Positions 1 through 9,085 are shown, counted from the first letter of the stretch. The stretch: 64,000 bases of DNA from Peptostreptococcaceae bacterium VA2 (GCA_000686145.1 JMMB01000007.1:1488001-1552000); one strand, 5' to 3'. Notes: generated by a model not told the origin, from the sequence alone. Numbers and translations: made by a program.

Positions 1-570
1 AGAGAAAAGGGAATAGCGGTTTACAATAATATGGCTGAAATAAATATGTGTCTACCTTTTATGAGAGAAAAAGCAGAGGATTTAAGCAATGTGATCTTTG
101 ATATGACTCCAAATATAATAGCTATAATTGATAAAGAATTAGATTTTGTTCAATTAAATCCATCAGCGGAACAATTTTTTAAAACATCAAGACAAAATAT
201 AAAAGGCATTCCTATTGAAATGTTTTTAGAAGAAGAAGATTTTAAAAAAGTAAAAGAGACTAAAAAGAATATATTTAAGCAAAGAAAAAGTATAAAACAA
301 AATGATGCTACTATAATACAAAGCATAATATGGTTAGAAAAAAATCAGGTCATTTTATGGATAGCAGATGATATTACTAAAAATGAAGAGCTACAAGAAA
401 AGTTACAGAAAATGAAAATAGATGCCATTGATATGGCTCAAAAGGTTATAAATAAACAAATGACAGTAGCACAAGAAATAGCAAGTCTTTTAGGGGAGAC
501 AACTGCTGAAACAAAGGTGACTTTAACACAGCTTAAAAACTTAATTTTAGAAGATGAGGTAAGTATGTAA
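1..570 (+). CDS. [FeFe]-hydrogenase-like PAS domain protein, C-terminal part (5' end outside window)
   Basis: The reading frame is open from the first base, so the gene begins upstream; the first ATG at 31 is internal. The visible part holds a PAS-type sensor domain (IIAIIDKELDFVQLNPSAEQ, then a WLEKNQVILWIADDIT segment) followed by a helical, probably coiled-coil tail. In clostridia this tail usually ends a protein that begins with ferredoxin and hydrogenase-large-subunit-like domains and is encoded next to a SpoIIE-type phosphatase. That arrangement is seen here: the stop overlaps the next start by one base (TAATG). The hydrogenase assignment rests on this context because the cluster-binding domains lie outside the window. 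A redox-sensing role is inference. Confidence 0.7.
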   Translation, partial: REKGIAVYNNMAEINMCLPFMREKAEDLSNVIFDMTPNIIAIIDKELDFVQLNPSAEQFFKTSRQNIKGIPIEMFLEEEDFKKVKETKKNIFKQRKSIKQNDATIIQSIIWLEKNQVILWIADDITKNEELQEKLQKMKIDAIDMAQKVINKQMTVAQEIASLLGETTAETKVTLTQLKNLILEDEVSM

Positions 571-1730
571 TGAAATTTTTTATAGATTTTTCAAGTAGTA
601 GTCTAAACAAGTATGGGGAAGAGCTATGTGGAGATAAGGTAGAATTTTACCATGATGAAGATAAGTTTATAGCTGTATTGTCTGATGGGCTAGGAAGTGG
701 GGTTAAAGCTAATATATTAGCAACCCTCACAGCTAAAATAGCAATAACGATGCTAAAAGAGGGATTACCTATTGAAGATGTAGTTGATACTGTTATACAT
801 ACACTACCTGTATGTTCTATAAGAAATTTAGCATATTCAACATTCACAATTATAAAAGTTGATAGCAATGGTATAGCATATGTGGCTGAATTTGATAACC
901 CAAGTATATTCTTTTTAAATGATAGAAAAGTAAAAAAAATAGAGTGGAGTACAAGTGAAATAAATGGAAGAAAAATAAAAGAAAGTAAGTTTGAATTAAA
1001 GGAAAAAGATATATTAGTGTTTGTAAGTGATGGAGTTGTTCATGCTGGGGTGGGAAAGATATTAAACTTAGGATGGCAATGGGATGATATACAAAAGTAT
1101 TTAAAAGCCAATACTAATAGAAATATGTCATCAAAGACAGTTACTAATTTATTACTAGGAGCATGTGACCAACTTTATATGCAACAGCCTGGAGATGATA
1201 CAACGGTAGCAACTATAAAAGTAGTAACACCTAAAAAGGCAGTGCTTTTTTCTGGACCGCCAATAGACCCTAATATGGACAAAACTGTAGTAGATAAAAT
1301 AATGAATGTGTGTGGAAAAAAGATTGTGTGTGGCGGAAGTGCAGGCAATATTGTAGCTCGTGAGTTAGGAAGAGAACTTAAAACAAGTTTTACTATAATT
1401 GATAAAGATATACCACCTATAGGGTATATAAAAGGTATAGACTTAGTTACAGAGGGAGTATTGACAATAAGAAAGGCAACTGGAAAGTTAGAAAAGATAA
1501 AAGATGCAACCGATTTGAAATTTTTATATGAAGAAGATGGAGCAAGTAAATTAGCAAGAATGCTTTATGAAGACTGCACTCATATAAAATTAATTATTGG
1601 ACGTGCTATAAATCCAGCACATCAAAACCCTGATTTTCCAAATGAATTAAGTATAAAGCTATATGTATTAAATGAATTGAAAACGATTTTAAAAAGTTTA
1701 GGAAAGATAGTTGAGGTAGAATTTTATTGA
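570..1730 (+). CDS. SpoIIE family PP2C-type serine phosphatase
   Basis: 386 residues. The N-terminal half (about 1-220) is a PP2C/SpoIIE fold with metal-binding motifs DGLGSG (near residue 39), SDGV (near 152) and PGDDTTV (near 207). The C-terminal 160 residues (KKAVLFSGPP onward, with GGSAGNIVAREL) form an extra domain typical of this hydrogenase-associated phosphatase family. It is translationally coupled to the PAS protein (one-base overlap) and followed by a terminator. The likely role is to dephosphorylate a protein partner in response to the redox or PAS signal; no anti-sigma or STAS partner is visible in the window, so the target is unknown. Confidence 0.85.
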   Translation: MKFFIDFSSSSLNKYGEELCGDKVEFYHDEDKFIAVLSDGLGSGVKANILATLTAKIAITMLKEGLPIEDVVDTVIHTLPVCSIRNLAYSTFTIIKVDSNGIAYVAEFDNPSIFFLNDRKVKKIEWSTSEINGRKIKESKFELKEKDILVFVSDGVVHAGVGKILNLGWQWDDIQKYLKANTNRNMSSKTVTNLLLGACDQLYMQQPGDDTTVATIKVVTPKKAVLFSGPPIDPNMDKTVVDKIMNVCGKKIVCGGSAGNIVARELGRELKTSFTIIDKDIPPIGYIKGIDLVTEGVLTIRKATGKLEKIKDATDLKFLYEEDGASKLARMLYEDCTHIKLIIGRAINPAHQNPDFPNELSIKLYVLNELKTILKSLGKIVEVEFY

Positions 1731-1749
1731 TATTAAAAATAAAAGAATT

Positions 1750-1789
1750 AAAAAGTCATGAAGTTAAAAATTAATTTCATGACTTTTTT
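1750..1789. terminator. Bidirectional intrinsic terminator
   Basis: Stem AAAAGTCATGAA pairs with TTCATGACTTTT, with T-runs on both strands. It lies between two convergent genes (SpoIIE-type phosphatase and YknZ-like permease) and can serve both. Confidence 0.85.
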
Positions 1790-1800
1790 ATATATTAATA

Positions 1801-3072
1801 TTACTTATAAATAGCTTTAATAGGATCAAGTCTTGAAGCTTTAAAAGCTGGAACAATACCAAATACAACACCAGTCACAACAGTTGCAATAAATGCATAG
1901 AATAAGCTGTTAGCATTAGGGATAGCTTTAAATGGTAAATAATTAGATGCATAATTTACAACTATAAATCCTATTATTATACCAAGTATTCCACCACACA
2001 CAGTTATAAATACAGCTTCTGTTAAAAACTGTAGCATTATATGTCTTGGCTTTGCACCTATAGCTCTTCTTATACCTATTTCTCTTTGACGTTCCATTAC
2101 AGATACATACATTATATTCATAACACCAACGCCACCTACAAACATAGATATAGCAGTTATAGCAGTTATAAATAGGTTTATATTAGAAACCATTGAATCA
2201 AGAGCTTGTGTTTGCTCAGTTGGATCCTCTGGCGTGTATGAACCACTTATATCAGGATGAAGGTCTTGTAACTTAGTACATACATTATTAGCAACTTCAA
2301 ATAAATCAAATCCCTTAGAAACTATTAGGTCTAAACCATATATCTCAGATGGATATGAATATTGGCTTATTAGCCCATCTAAAGATTTTTTAGGCATGTA
2401 TGAAGTTATAGGGGTAAACTCTTGAGATTTTTTAGGCATGTATGAAGTTATAGGGGTAAACTCTTGAGACATAAGATTATTATTATCTTCTTCAGGAGTT
2501 ATAGAACTTTCATCAACAACACCGATTACTTCAAAAATATGCCCATTAATAGACATACCCTTACCAATAGCACTCTCAGGAGTACTAAATAAGTCTGTAG
2601 CATTTTGTACAGTAATCATAACAACTTTTCTGTTTTCATCTTCAATAGCAAAGTTTCTACCATACATAGCTTTAACTTTAGAGTCTTTTTTTAATTCTGA
2701 AATTTCAACAGAAGTAGTTTTTTTATCGAAAGTTGCCTCTCCATAATAAGTTGAATTATAATTAGAATCATCTTTACTAGGTCCTATTTTTTCAACACCT
2801 TCTACAAAAGAAAGCTCCTCAATATCACTGTTTGCAAATGGCTGTAAGAATGCACTCATATTAGTCATATTAGAATCTGTAGGTTCAAAAGATATTCTTG
2901 TTTTGTTAGGATTCACCTTACTAACAGAATTAGCAACTTCTTTTTTCATACCATTACCAATAGAACTAACTAGTATTACAGATGTTATTCCCATTATAAT
3001 CCAAAGTAGAGTAACAGCTACTCTAAGTTTATGTCCTTTTAAATTAGCTAAAGCACTTTTTATTAGGTTCAT
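1801..3072 (-). CDS. ABC transporter permease, MacB/YknZ-like (FtsX fold)
   Basis: 423 residues. It has an N-terminal membrane helix (VTLLWIIMGITSVILVSS), a large extracytoplasmic MacB-PCD-like domain (about 45-290) and three C-terminal helices with the conserved family segment MERQREIGIRRAIGAKPRHI. An ATG start is preceded by GGAGGT embedded in the end of the upstream ATPase gene (3-base gap). It is the third gene of an operon membrane-fusion protein, ATPase, permease, as in Bacillus yknXYZ; the usual role is export of a toxic peptide or drug. A perfect 14-residue tandem duplication (SQEFTPITSYMPKK twice) lies at 2384-2467. The substrate cannot be read from the sequence. Confidence 0.9.
   Translation of the reverse strand: MNLIKSALANLKGHKLRVAVTLLWIIMGITSVILVSSIGNGMKKEVANSVSKVNPNKTRISFEPTDSNMTNMSAFLQPFANSDIEELSFVEGVEKIGPSKDDSNYNSTYYGEATFDKKTTSVEISELKKDSKVKAMYGRNFAIEDENRKVVMITVQNATDLFSTPESAIGKGMSINGHIFEVIGVVDESSITPEEDNNNLMSQEFTPITSYMPKKSQEFTPITSYMPKKSLDGLISQYSYPSEIYGLDLIVSKGFDLFEVANNVCTKLQDLHPDISGSYTPEDPTEQTQALDSMVSNINLFITAITAISMFVGGVGVMNIMYVSVMERQREIGIRRAIGAKPRHIMLQFLTEAVFITVCGGILGIIIGFIVVNYASNYLPFKAIPNANSLFYAFIATVVTGVVFGIVPAFKASRLDPIKAIYK
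2384..2467 (-). repeat. Perfect 42-bp tandem duplication inside the permease gene
   Basis: The 42-base unit at 2384-2425 is repeated without change at 2426-2467. It stays in frame and duplicates 14 residues in the extracytoplasmic domain. Perfect identity suggests a recent replication-slippage event. Confidence 0.95.
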
Positions 3073-3075
3073 AGG

Positions 3076-3756
3076 TTACACCTCCAAAGATAGTACACCA
3101 TCTTTAAGCCTTACAACTTTAGTGGCATACTTTACCAAATCACTATCATGGGTAACCATTATTATAGTTTTACCTTCTTCATTTAAAGCTTTAAGAAGGT
3201 CCATTATATCTTTACTAGTTTCACTATCTAGTGCACCCGTAGGTTCATCTGCAAATATCAAAGATGGGTTATTAACAAGTGCACGAGCTATAGCTATACG
3301 TTGTTGTTGCCCACCTGACAATTGAAGAGGAAAACTTTTGATTTTATCTATAAGTCCGACAGACTCTAGTTTTTGTGATATAATTTCTTCTCGCTCAATT
3401 TTCTTTAGACTACCATCATAAATAAGAGGAAGTTCTACATTTTGATAAATGTTTAGAGTTTCTATTAAGTTAAACTGTTGAAAAACGAAACCTATATTTT
3501 TATTTCTAAAATCAGATCTTTGATTTTCATTTAAATTGGTTACATTTTCACCATTAAAAATATAATCTCCGTTATCAAATTTATCTAAAAATCCAAGAAC
3601 ATTAAGTAATGTAGTTTTACCACTACCAGATTTACCCATTATCATAACGAAATCTCCAGCTTCTATCTCTAAATCTAAAGATTTAAGTACATGGAATTTT
3701 TCTTTTCCAACTTTATAATATTTTTGAATATTTTCTAGCTTAATTATATTACTCAA
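3076..3756 (-). CDS. ABC transporter ATP-binding protein, MacB/LolD/YknY-like
   Basis: About 226 residues from a TTG start at 3756 (LSNIIKLENIQKYY); the open frame extends upstream, but only across the end of the preceding gene. It has Walker A GKSGSGKT, Q-loop FVFQQFNLIE, signature LSGGQQQR, Walker B LIFADEPTGALDS and H-loop MVTHD. The EPTGALDS form is typical of the LolD/MacB/YknY subfamily that pairs with FtsX-like permeases. The start lies one base after the stop of the membrane-fusion gene. A TTG a few codons upstream (LSNKLSNII) is an alternative start. Confidence 0.9.
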   Translation of the reverse strand: MSNIIKLENIQKYYKVGKEKFHVLKSLDLEIEAGDFVMIMGKSGSGKTTLLNVLGFLDKFDNGDYIFNGENVTNLNENQRSDFRNKNIGFVFQQFNLIETLNIYQNVELPLIYDGSLKKIEREEIISQKLESVGLIDKIKSFPLQLSGGQQQRIAIARALVNNPSLIFADEPTGALDSETSKDIMDLLKALNEEGKTIIMVTHDSDLVKYATKVVRLKDGVLSLEV

Positions 3757-3757
3757 T

Positions 3758-4861
3758 TTATTGCTCAACCCCTTCTTTAGGGGCATTAGGGACAGCCTCA
3801 TCACCATTAGGTGTACCTTCTTCACTTACAGGAGCATTTCCAGTATTTACAGGGGCTCCTTCTTCCATACTTTCATCTGGATATCTTATTATAATATCGT
3901 TTTTATCAAGACCTGATGACACAACAGTGAATTCAGCGTTCTCACTAGATATTTGTATAACTTCCTTTTTAAGTATTCCATTTAAATCTTTGAAAACATA
4001 ACTTTCTTTTTCTTTTTTTATGATAGCTGATGTTGGTATCTTAGTTAATTTATCATGAACTTTTATAGAAGCTTGAACATGAAATCCATTTACTAAGTTT
4101 TCTTGATTTTCAAAAGCAATGTTTATATCATAGTGAGATAAATTTTCTTGTCCACCAGCACTCATATCATTAGGAGTAGTAGATGGTCTATTAGATATAA
4201 AACTTATCCTACCAGTTAATTTTTTATCGTTAGAAAATACTAATACGTCTACAGGATCATCTATTTGAAGCTTTGGTAAATCTTGTTCACTAGCTTGACC
4301 TTTCATATAAAACTCATTACTTTGAAGAGTTAAAAGTGAAGTTTGTTCATCTGAGTTTTCTGACTTATCATTTAAGTATACTTTACCTTCAAATGGAGCA
4401 TATGTATTTACATAAGCTTTCTTATCTAGTGCTGATATTTGAGCATTTAGCTTTTTAATTTCAGTGTTAATAAGAGGGTCATTGGCAGTATTTGATTTCT
4501 TTAATTCGCTTAGTTGGCCTTTTAGACCGTCTATTTCATCTAAAACCGATTCATTTTTAGTAGTAAACAAAAGATCTCCCTCTTTAATAAGTTTACCATT
4601 TGTAACATTTAACTTACTTATCTTACCTTCTGAAGATGGATTAAAATCTTCTGATTTACTAGGTACTATAACACCATTTATAAATATTTTTTCGTCATCA
4701 GCGATAGTATAAGTTTCGATAGTGTTTTCCATTTCACTCATTTGATCATTATTTAGTTTATTTTTATTATAAATCCATCCTCCGATACCTAAGGATACTA
4801 TAACAAAAACCCCTATACCAACAATAACCTTTTTATTTTTAAATTTTTCAAAAAATGACAT
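3758..4861 (-). CDS. Membrane-fusion (HlyD/YknX-like) subunit of ABC exporter
   Basis: 367 residues from ATG at 4861, chosen because AAGGAGGA lies four bases upstream; the longer open frame has no such site. One N-terminal membrane helix (about 12-32) is followed by a periplasmic-adaptor-type region: barrel-sandwich halves around residues 65-160 (ISKLNVTNGKLIKEGDLLF, then YAPFEGKVYLNDKSE) flanking a short coiled coil (LKGQLSELKKS). The C-terminal tail is rich in Glu, Pro and Asn. It is the first gene of the exporter operon and links the permease to the extracellular side of a Gram-positive wall. Confidence 0.85.
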   Translation of the reverse strand: MSFFEKFKNKKVIVGIGVFVIVSLGIGGWIYNKNKLNNDQMSEMENTIETYTIADDEKIFINGVIVPSKSEDFNPSSEGKISKLNVTNGKLIKEGDLLFTTKNESVLDEIDGLKGQLSELKKSNTANDPLINTEIKKLNAQISALDKKAYVNTYAPFEGKVYLNDKSENSDEQTSLLTLQSNEFYMKGQASEQDLPKLQIDDPVDVLVFSNDKKLTGRISFISNRPSTTPNDMSAGGQENLSHYDINIAFENQENLVNGFHVQASIKVHDKLTKIPTSAIIKKEKESYVFKDLNGILKKEVIQISSENAEFTVVSSGLDKNDIIIRYPDESMEEGAPVNTGNAPVSEEGTPNGDEAVPNAPKEGVEQ

Positions 4862-5040
4862 ATATTCCTCCTTGTGTAAAAAAATACTACCCAATCTAAA
4901 TTATAGAAGAAAATACACCAATAAGTCAAAGAAAAACGAAAAATTAAACAATATTGTAATTAAATCGAGCTAAAAATTTAAAAAATGATAAAAAACAATG
5001 ATTATGCTACATATACAACTATTATTTATAAAAAAGTACA

Positions 5041-5070
5041 AAAAAAGAGAAGCAAATTTGCTTCCCTTAA
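5041..5070 (-). terminator. Terminator of the GNAT-like gene
   Basis: On the minus strand, AAGGGAAGCAAATTTGCTTC is followed by TCTTTTTTT, just after the stop at 5084. Confidence 0.75.
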
Positions 5071-5083
5071 TAAATATATTTTT

Positions 5084-5716
5084 TTAAGCCGTAAATTCAA
5101 TCTCTTGTTCACATGGATTTACTAATTGTTTTATAAGTATATTTCTACTTATACCATATTCGTTTGTTTTCTGTAGTTTAATTTCAAAACCTAATTTTAT
5201 AACCGTATTTAGACTAAATATATTTTCTGTAGCCACGGCAGTTACAATATAGTTCTTACCTCTGATAATAGATTCTTCCATTCTAGTCTCTAGTAATATT
5301 TTATGAAGGGCATTTCCACGGTAAAGAGGGTCTACCATTACGTATCCAGATACATAGCTAGAATTTATTTCTTCTTCAGTAAGTCCCATTTCATAAAGAT
5401 AATCTAAATAATCGCCACTTGGCAATTCACAAAGCGCAGATGCCACTAAAGTTTCTTCAATGTAGTAACCTATTATAAATCCACCTTTGTCTAAAACATC
5501 CATTAAATAAAGTTGATCTCGAAACTTTAGCCAATTCTTATTGTCTATAGTAGCGCTTACTTTATTGTATAAATTAGTAATGTCTTCAAACTTAGATGCT
5601 GTGATGTAACATACATCAGCATATAAATTTTCGCAGATTTCTCCGTTAAATTTAGATAATTTTACTTTCTTTATCAAAATAGACACCAGTTGTTCACACA
5701 AGCTCGCTACACTCAT
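5084..5716 (-). CDS. GNAT-like acetyltransferase, downstream of a group I intron
   Basis: Up to 210 residues. The central and C-terminal part looks like a GNAT fold: GGFIIGYYIEETLVASALCE (strand, turn, strand), then VMVDPLYRGNALHKILLETR, where R-G-N-A matches the acetyl-CoA loop, and a final SLNTVIKLGFE segment. The N-terminal end is uncertain. The ATG at 5716 lies inside the 3' end of the intron-like element and has no ribosome binding site; a TTG at 5677 (MIKKVKLSKFN) is an alternative. The start may be created or exposed only after splicing. The substrate is unknown. Confidence 0.65.
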   Translation of the reverse strand: MSVASLCEQLVSILIKKVKLSKFNGEICENLYADVCYITASKFEDITNLYNKVSATIDNKNWLKFRDQLYLMDVLDKGGFIIGYYIEETLVASALCELPSGDYLDYLYEMGLTEEEINSSYVSGYVMVDPLYRGNALHKILLETRMEESIIRGKNYIVTAVATENIFSLNTVIKLGFEIKLQKTNEYGISRNILIKQLVNPCEQEIEFTA

Positions 5717-5724
5717 GCAGTTCT

Positions 5725-6126
5725 CTTAAGTAACCGCGTTTGCGATTACATTTATGAACTTCTCATACTTTCATATGAGAGCAGACTATTTCTTCACCCT
5801 CGACATTAATCGTTAGGGGCAACCTACTTCCACTATCAATAGCTTATAGTGTACGAGACAATTCTCTAGTCGTTGAAGGTTTCCCTATTCGGGACTTCCC
5901 TGCATGAACATCCATTGTTAGCGGTACTTAGGGTTTAACCATATACCATCCTAAGACTTTTTTCTACTTTCGTTCCTTCACGCTTAAAGCTATTCGCTTT
6001 TACGTTGTGGCACCTAGGCTTTAGGAATTATCTGCAATTCAAGTTGTGTCCTATGCAGATTTCTCTACATACGAGGCTTAAATCGTTACCTCTTTTCCGA
6101 AATTAGAGACAATATAGTCTCTTTAA
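5725..6126 (-). ncRNA. Group I intron, ORF-less (IStron-like ribozyme)
   Basis: This segment is visibly richer in G and C than its surroundings and has no open frame. Read on the minus strand it contains the group I core. The P7 strands are TTCAACGACTAGA (5865-5877) and AAGAAATAGTCTG (5782-5794), whose GACTA and TAGTC pair. A P9-like hairpin CTCATA-TGAAAG-TATGAG lies at about 5761-5779, a hairpin GTAATCGC-AAAC-GCGGTTAC at 5730-5749, and a leading hairpin AGAGAC-TATATT-GTCTCT at about 6108-6125. IStrons of Clostridioides combine such an intron with IS605-type tnpA/tnpB genes; here both genes are absent. Exact splice sites were not determined. Confidence 0.75.
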
Positions 6127-6131
6127 TAAAA

Positions 6132-6178
6132 TATTAAACTTAGCTAAAATTTATAAAATATTTTAGTTAAGTTTAATT
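6132..6178. repeat. Inverted repeat upstream of the group I intron
   Basis: On the minus strand ATTAAACTTAACTAAAAT and ATTTTAGCTAAGTTTAAT form an almost perfect 18-bp hairpin immediately before the intron-like element. It may be a terminator or leader element, or mark the edge of the inserted DNA. The rest of 6179-6359 is AT-rich and holds no gene. Confidence 0.6.
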
Positions 6179-6359
6179 ATTATATCATAATTGTTTAAAA
6201 AAGGTACTAAATTTTATGAAAATTTAACAAAAAGATTAATAACTAAATTGAAATTTAAAAAAACTATAAAAATAGAGATTTTATGAGGTTAACTTTAGCA
6301 AGAATATAAAAAAGAATATGGGAAAACATAAAATTATAAAATTGATTGAGGAGTTAATT

Positions 6360-7598
6360 ATGACAAAAATAAACATACTTACTAATAAGCTATTTTTCAT
6401 ATTACTTACAGTTGTTATAGCTTTATATACTTTAGGAATGAATAAGAATGAAAATAATCAAGATGGGAAAATATTTAAAAATATATATATCCAAGAAATA
6501 CCTATAGGTCACCTTACTATTTATGAAGCAAAAAAAGAAATTGAAAAACACTATACACCTAAAGATATACAAATAAAATACAAAGATAAAAAATGGAAGA
6601 TAAAAGAAAGTGATATAAACTTAGACTACAATGTAGATAGAGCTTTAAAAAAAGCCTATAATTACAATAGGAGCGAAGATAAGGTAGAAAATATAAAAAG
6701 AATGTTTAGCTTATCTTTTAATGAACGCTACAATATAGATTTACATGCAAGTTATGATGAAAGCAAGCTAAGTGCTATCATACAACAAATTAGTAAAGAA
6801 ATAAATGTAAGTGTAGTACAAGCTAGTATAAAAATAAAAGAAAGTGGAGAAATAAAAAGAACTAACTCTAAAGAAGGAATAGAAGTAGATATTGTAAGAC
6901 TAAAAGAAACTATATACGAAATGATAGATAAAAAAAATATAAATGAAATAAATCTACCTACTAACATTATTGAACCTAAAATAAATACTGAAGATGTAAA
7001 TTCTATAAATACTGTACTAGGACAATGTAGTACAAGTTTTAATGATAAAACTTCTAGAGGTAGTAATATATATGTAGCAGCAAAGAGTACTGGGGACACT
7101 TTAATTATGCCAGGTGAAACTTTTTCATACAACAAAGCAACAGGAGCTAGGACGTGGAGCAATGGATATAAATCTGCTAAAGTTATAGTAGGTGGTAAAT
7201 ATGTAAACGGAGAAGGCGGAGGAGTTTGTCAAGTTTCAACTACAATATATAATGCAGCACTTTTAGCTGCAATGGAAATAGAAGAGGTTCATAATCATAC
7301 ATTTTCATCACATTATGCACCTAGAGGAAAAGATGCAGCAGTATCTTATGGATATACAGATTTTAAATTTAGAAATCCATATTCACACCCTATATATATA
7401 AAAAATATAGTAAACAATGGGGCGATAACATCAAAAATATATGGATGTAGTCAAGATAGAGAAAAGTTATATATAAAAACAGAAGAGAAACATTTAAAAG
7501 ATAAGATAAATGTAAAAACATATAGGATATATTTAGGCGAAGAAAACAATAAGATAAGAGAAGAGTTAATTTCAAAAAGTGAATATAAAATTAAATAG
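6360..7598 (+). CDS. VanW family protein with peptidoglycan-binding-like domain
   Basis: 412 residues from ATG at 6360, preceded by GAGGAG at good spacing; an in-frame ATG at 6318 lacks a site. It has an N-terminal signal-anchor helix (LFFILLTVVIALYTLGM), a YoaR-like putative peptidoglycan-binding region (about 35-215) and a VanW domain (about 225-380) with GETFSYN, GEGGGVCQVSTTIYNAALLA and HNHTFSSHYAPRGKDAAVSY. Exported and membrane-anchored. VanW proteins occur outside vancomycin clusters in most clostridia; the function is unknown but wall-related. No van genes are nearby. Confidence 0.85.
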   Translation: MTKINILTNKLFFILLTVVIALYTLGMNKNENNQDGKIFKNIYIQEIPIGHLTIYEAKKEIEKHYTPKDIQIKYKDKKWKIKESDINLDYNVDRALKKAYNYNRSEDKVENIKRMFSLSFNERYNIDLHASYDESKLSAIIQQISKEINVSVVQASIKIKESGEIKRTNSKEGIEVDIVRLKETIYEMIDKKNINEINLPTNIIEPKINTEDVNSINTVLGQCSTSFNDKTSRGSNIYVAAKSTGDTLIMPGETFSYNKATGARTWSNGYKSAKVIVGGKYVNGEGGGVCQVSTTIYNAALLAAMEIEEVHNHTFSSHYAPRGKDAAVSYGYTDFKFRNPYSHPIYIKNIVNNGAITSKIYGCSQDREKLYIKTEEKHLKDKINVKTYRIYLGEENNKIREELISKSEYKIK

Positions 7599-7643
7599 AA
7601 AACTATTTTATTATATTTTTTATAAATAAAGGGGGAGATAAAA

Positions 7644-9077
7644 ATGAGTTCACAACAATCAATAGGAACCGAATCGATTTATAAACTACTTATAAAGTAT
7701 TCTATTCCAGCAATAATAGGAATGATGGTAAATGCTTTGTATAATGTAGTGGATAGAATATTTATAGGGAATATACCAGGAGTAGGACCACTTGCAATAA
7801 CTGGTCTTGGGGTTACAATGCCTATTATGACTATAATATTAGCTTTTGGGATGCTTATAGGAATAGGAACAACAACTAGTATTTCTATAAAATTAGGTCA
7901 AGGAAAAAAAGAAGAAGCACAAAAGTTAATAGGAAATGCAATTACATTATCAATATTAATAGGAATTATATTAACAATTATAGGAATTGTTTTTGTAGAT
8001 AAAATACTTATGTTATTTGGTGCTAGTGAAAATACATTGTTTTATGCAAAAGAATATATAAACATAATATTAATAGGAAGTGTAGTAAATTTATTATCAT
8101 TTTCACTGAATCATTCAATAAGAGCAGACGGAAGTCCAAAAATATCTGCGGGCATAATGATAATTGGATGTTTGACTAACGTAATTTTAGATGCACTGTT
8201 TATATTTATATTTGGTATGGGTATAAAAGGAGCCGCACTAGCAACTATTACATCTCAGACATTAACTGCTGTTTTAACAATGACCTATTATATGTCTGGT
8301 AAATCAAATTTAAAATTCACTAAATCTAGCTTGAAATTAGATAAAAAACTAGCATTAGAAGTATTTGTAATAGGAATATCTCCATTTGCAATGCAAATTG
8401 CAGCTAGTATGGTTCAAGTAATATCTAACCATGCACTAAAAGCTTACGGTGGAGACCTAGCAATAGGTGCAATGACTACTATATCTTCAATTTCCATGAT
8501 ATTTTTAATGCCGATATTCGGAATAAATCAAGGCTCACAACCAATAATAGGTTTTAACTACGGAGCAAAACAATATAAGCGATCTAAAAAAGCATATATA
8601 GTATCTTTATGTGCAGCAACGACGATATTGTGTATTGGAAGTGGCATAATACAGTTATTTCCAGAGCAGATAATAGGACTTTTTAATAAAGATGAAGAGC
8701 TTATGAAGATGTCAGTAGAAGGAATTAGAGTTTATTTATTTATGTTACCATTAGTTGGAATATCTATAACTGGTAGTAATTATGTACAATCAATAGGTAA
8801 AGCTAAAGTAGCGATGTTTTTAAGTTTACTTAGACAAGTAATATTATTAATTCCAGCAATAATTATCCTACCTAAATTTTTCGATTTACAAGGAGTATGG
8901 CTAGCACAACCGATAGCAGATTCTATAGCTATAATAATTACAGCTATAGTAATAATCATAGAAATGAGAAGTTATAATAAAGAAGATATAAGTATAAAAG
9001 AGTATGACCAAGATAAAAAGTTATCAAAAATAAAAACAGAATTTGCTATAGAGCGAGATTCTAATGAATTGATTTAA
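7644..9077 (+). CDS. MATE family efflux transporter
   Basis: 477 residues and about twelve membrane helices in two similar halves. The family signature is seen in helix 1 (YSIPAIIGMMVNALYNVVDR), around PKISAGIMIIGCLTNVILDA, and in the second half (GINQGSQPIIGFNYGAKQ). GGGGGAG lies upstream of the ATG. These transporters export cationic compounds with Na+ or H+ antiport. It stands alone between the VanW gene and the pst operon; its own terminator follows. Confidence 0.9.
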   Translation: MSSQQSIGTESIYKLLIKYSIPAIIGMMVNALYNVVDRIFIGNIPGVGPLAITGLGVTMPIMTIILAFGMLIGIGTTTSISIKLGQGKKEEAQKLIGNAITLSILIGIILTIIGIVFVDKILMLFGASENTLFYAKEYINIILIGSVVNLLSFSLNHSIRADGSPKISAGIMIIGCLTNVILDALFIFIFGMGIKGAALATITSQTLTAVLTMTYYMSGKSNLKFTKSSLKLDKKLALEVFVIGISPFAMQIAASMVQVISNHALKAYGGDLAIGAMTTISSISMIFLMPIFGINQGSQPIIGFNYGAKQYKRSKKAYIVSLCAATTILCIGSGIIQLFPEQIIGLFNKDEELMKMSVEGIRVYLFMLPLVGISITGSNYVQSIGKAKVAMFLSLLRQVILLIPAIIILPKFFDLQGVWLAQPIADSIAIIITAIVIIIEMRSYNKEDISIKEYDQDKKLSKIKTEFAIERDSNELI

Positions 9078-9085
9078 GTATTATT

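Noticed and set aside
5084-6130. A complete IS605/IStron transposon
   Set aside because: No tnpA or tnpB open frame is present; only the ribozyme-like part is visible.
6100-6200. A c-di-GMP-II riboswitch in front of the group I intron, as in Clostridioides difficile
   Set aside because: The sequence before the intron is an AT-rich inverted repeat and shows none of the conserved c-di-GMP-II core segments.
6360-7598. A vancomycin-resistance cluster suggested by the VanW domain
   Set aside because: VanW proteins are widespread in clostridia, and no vanA/B-type ligase, vanH, vanX, vanR or vanS gene is nearby.
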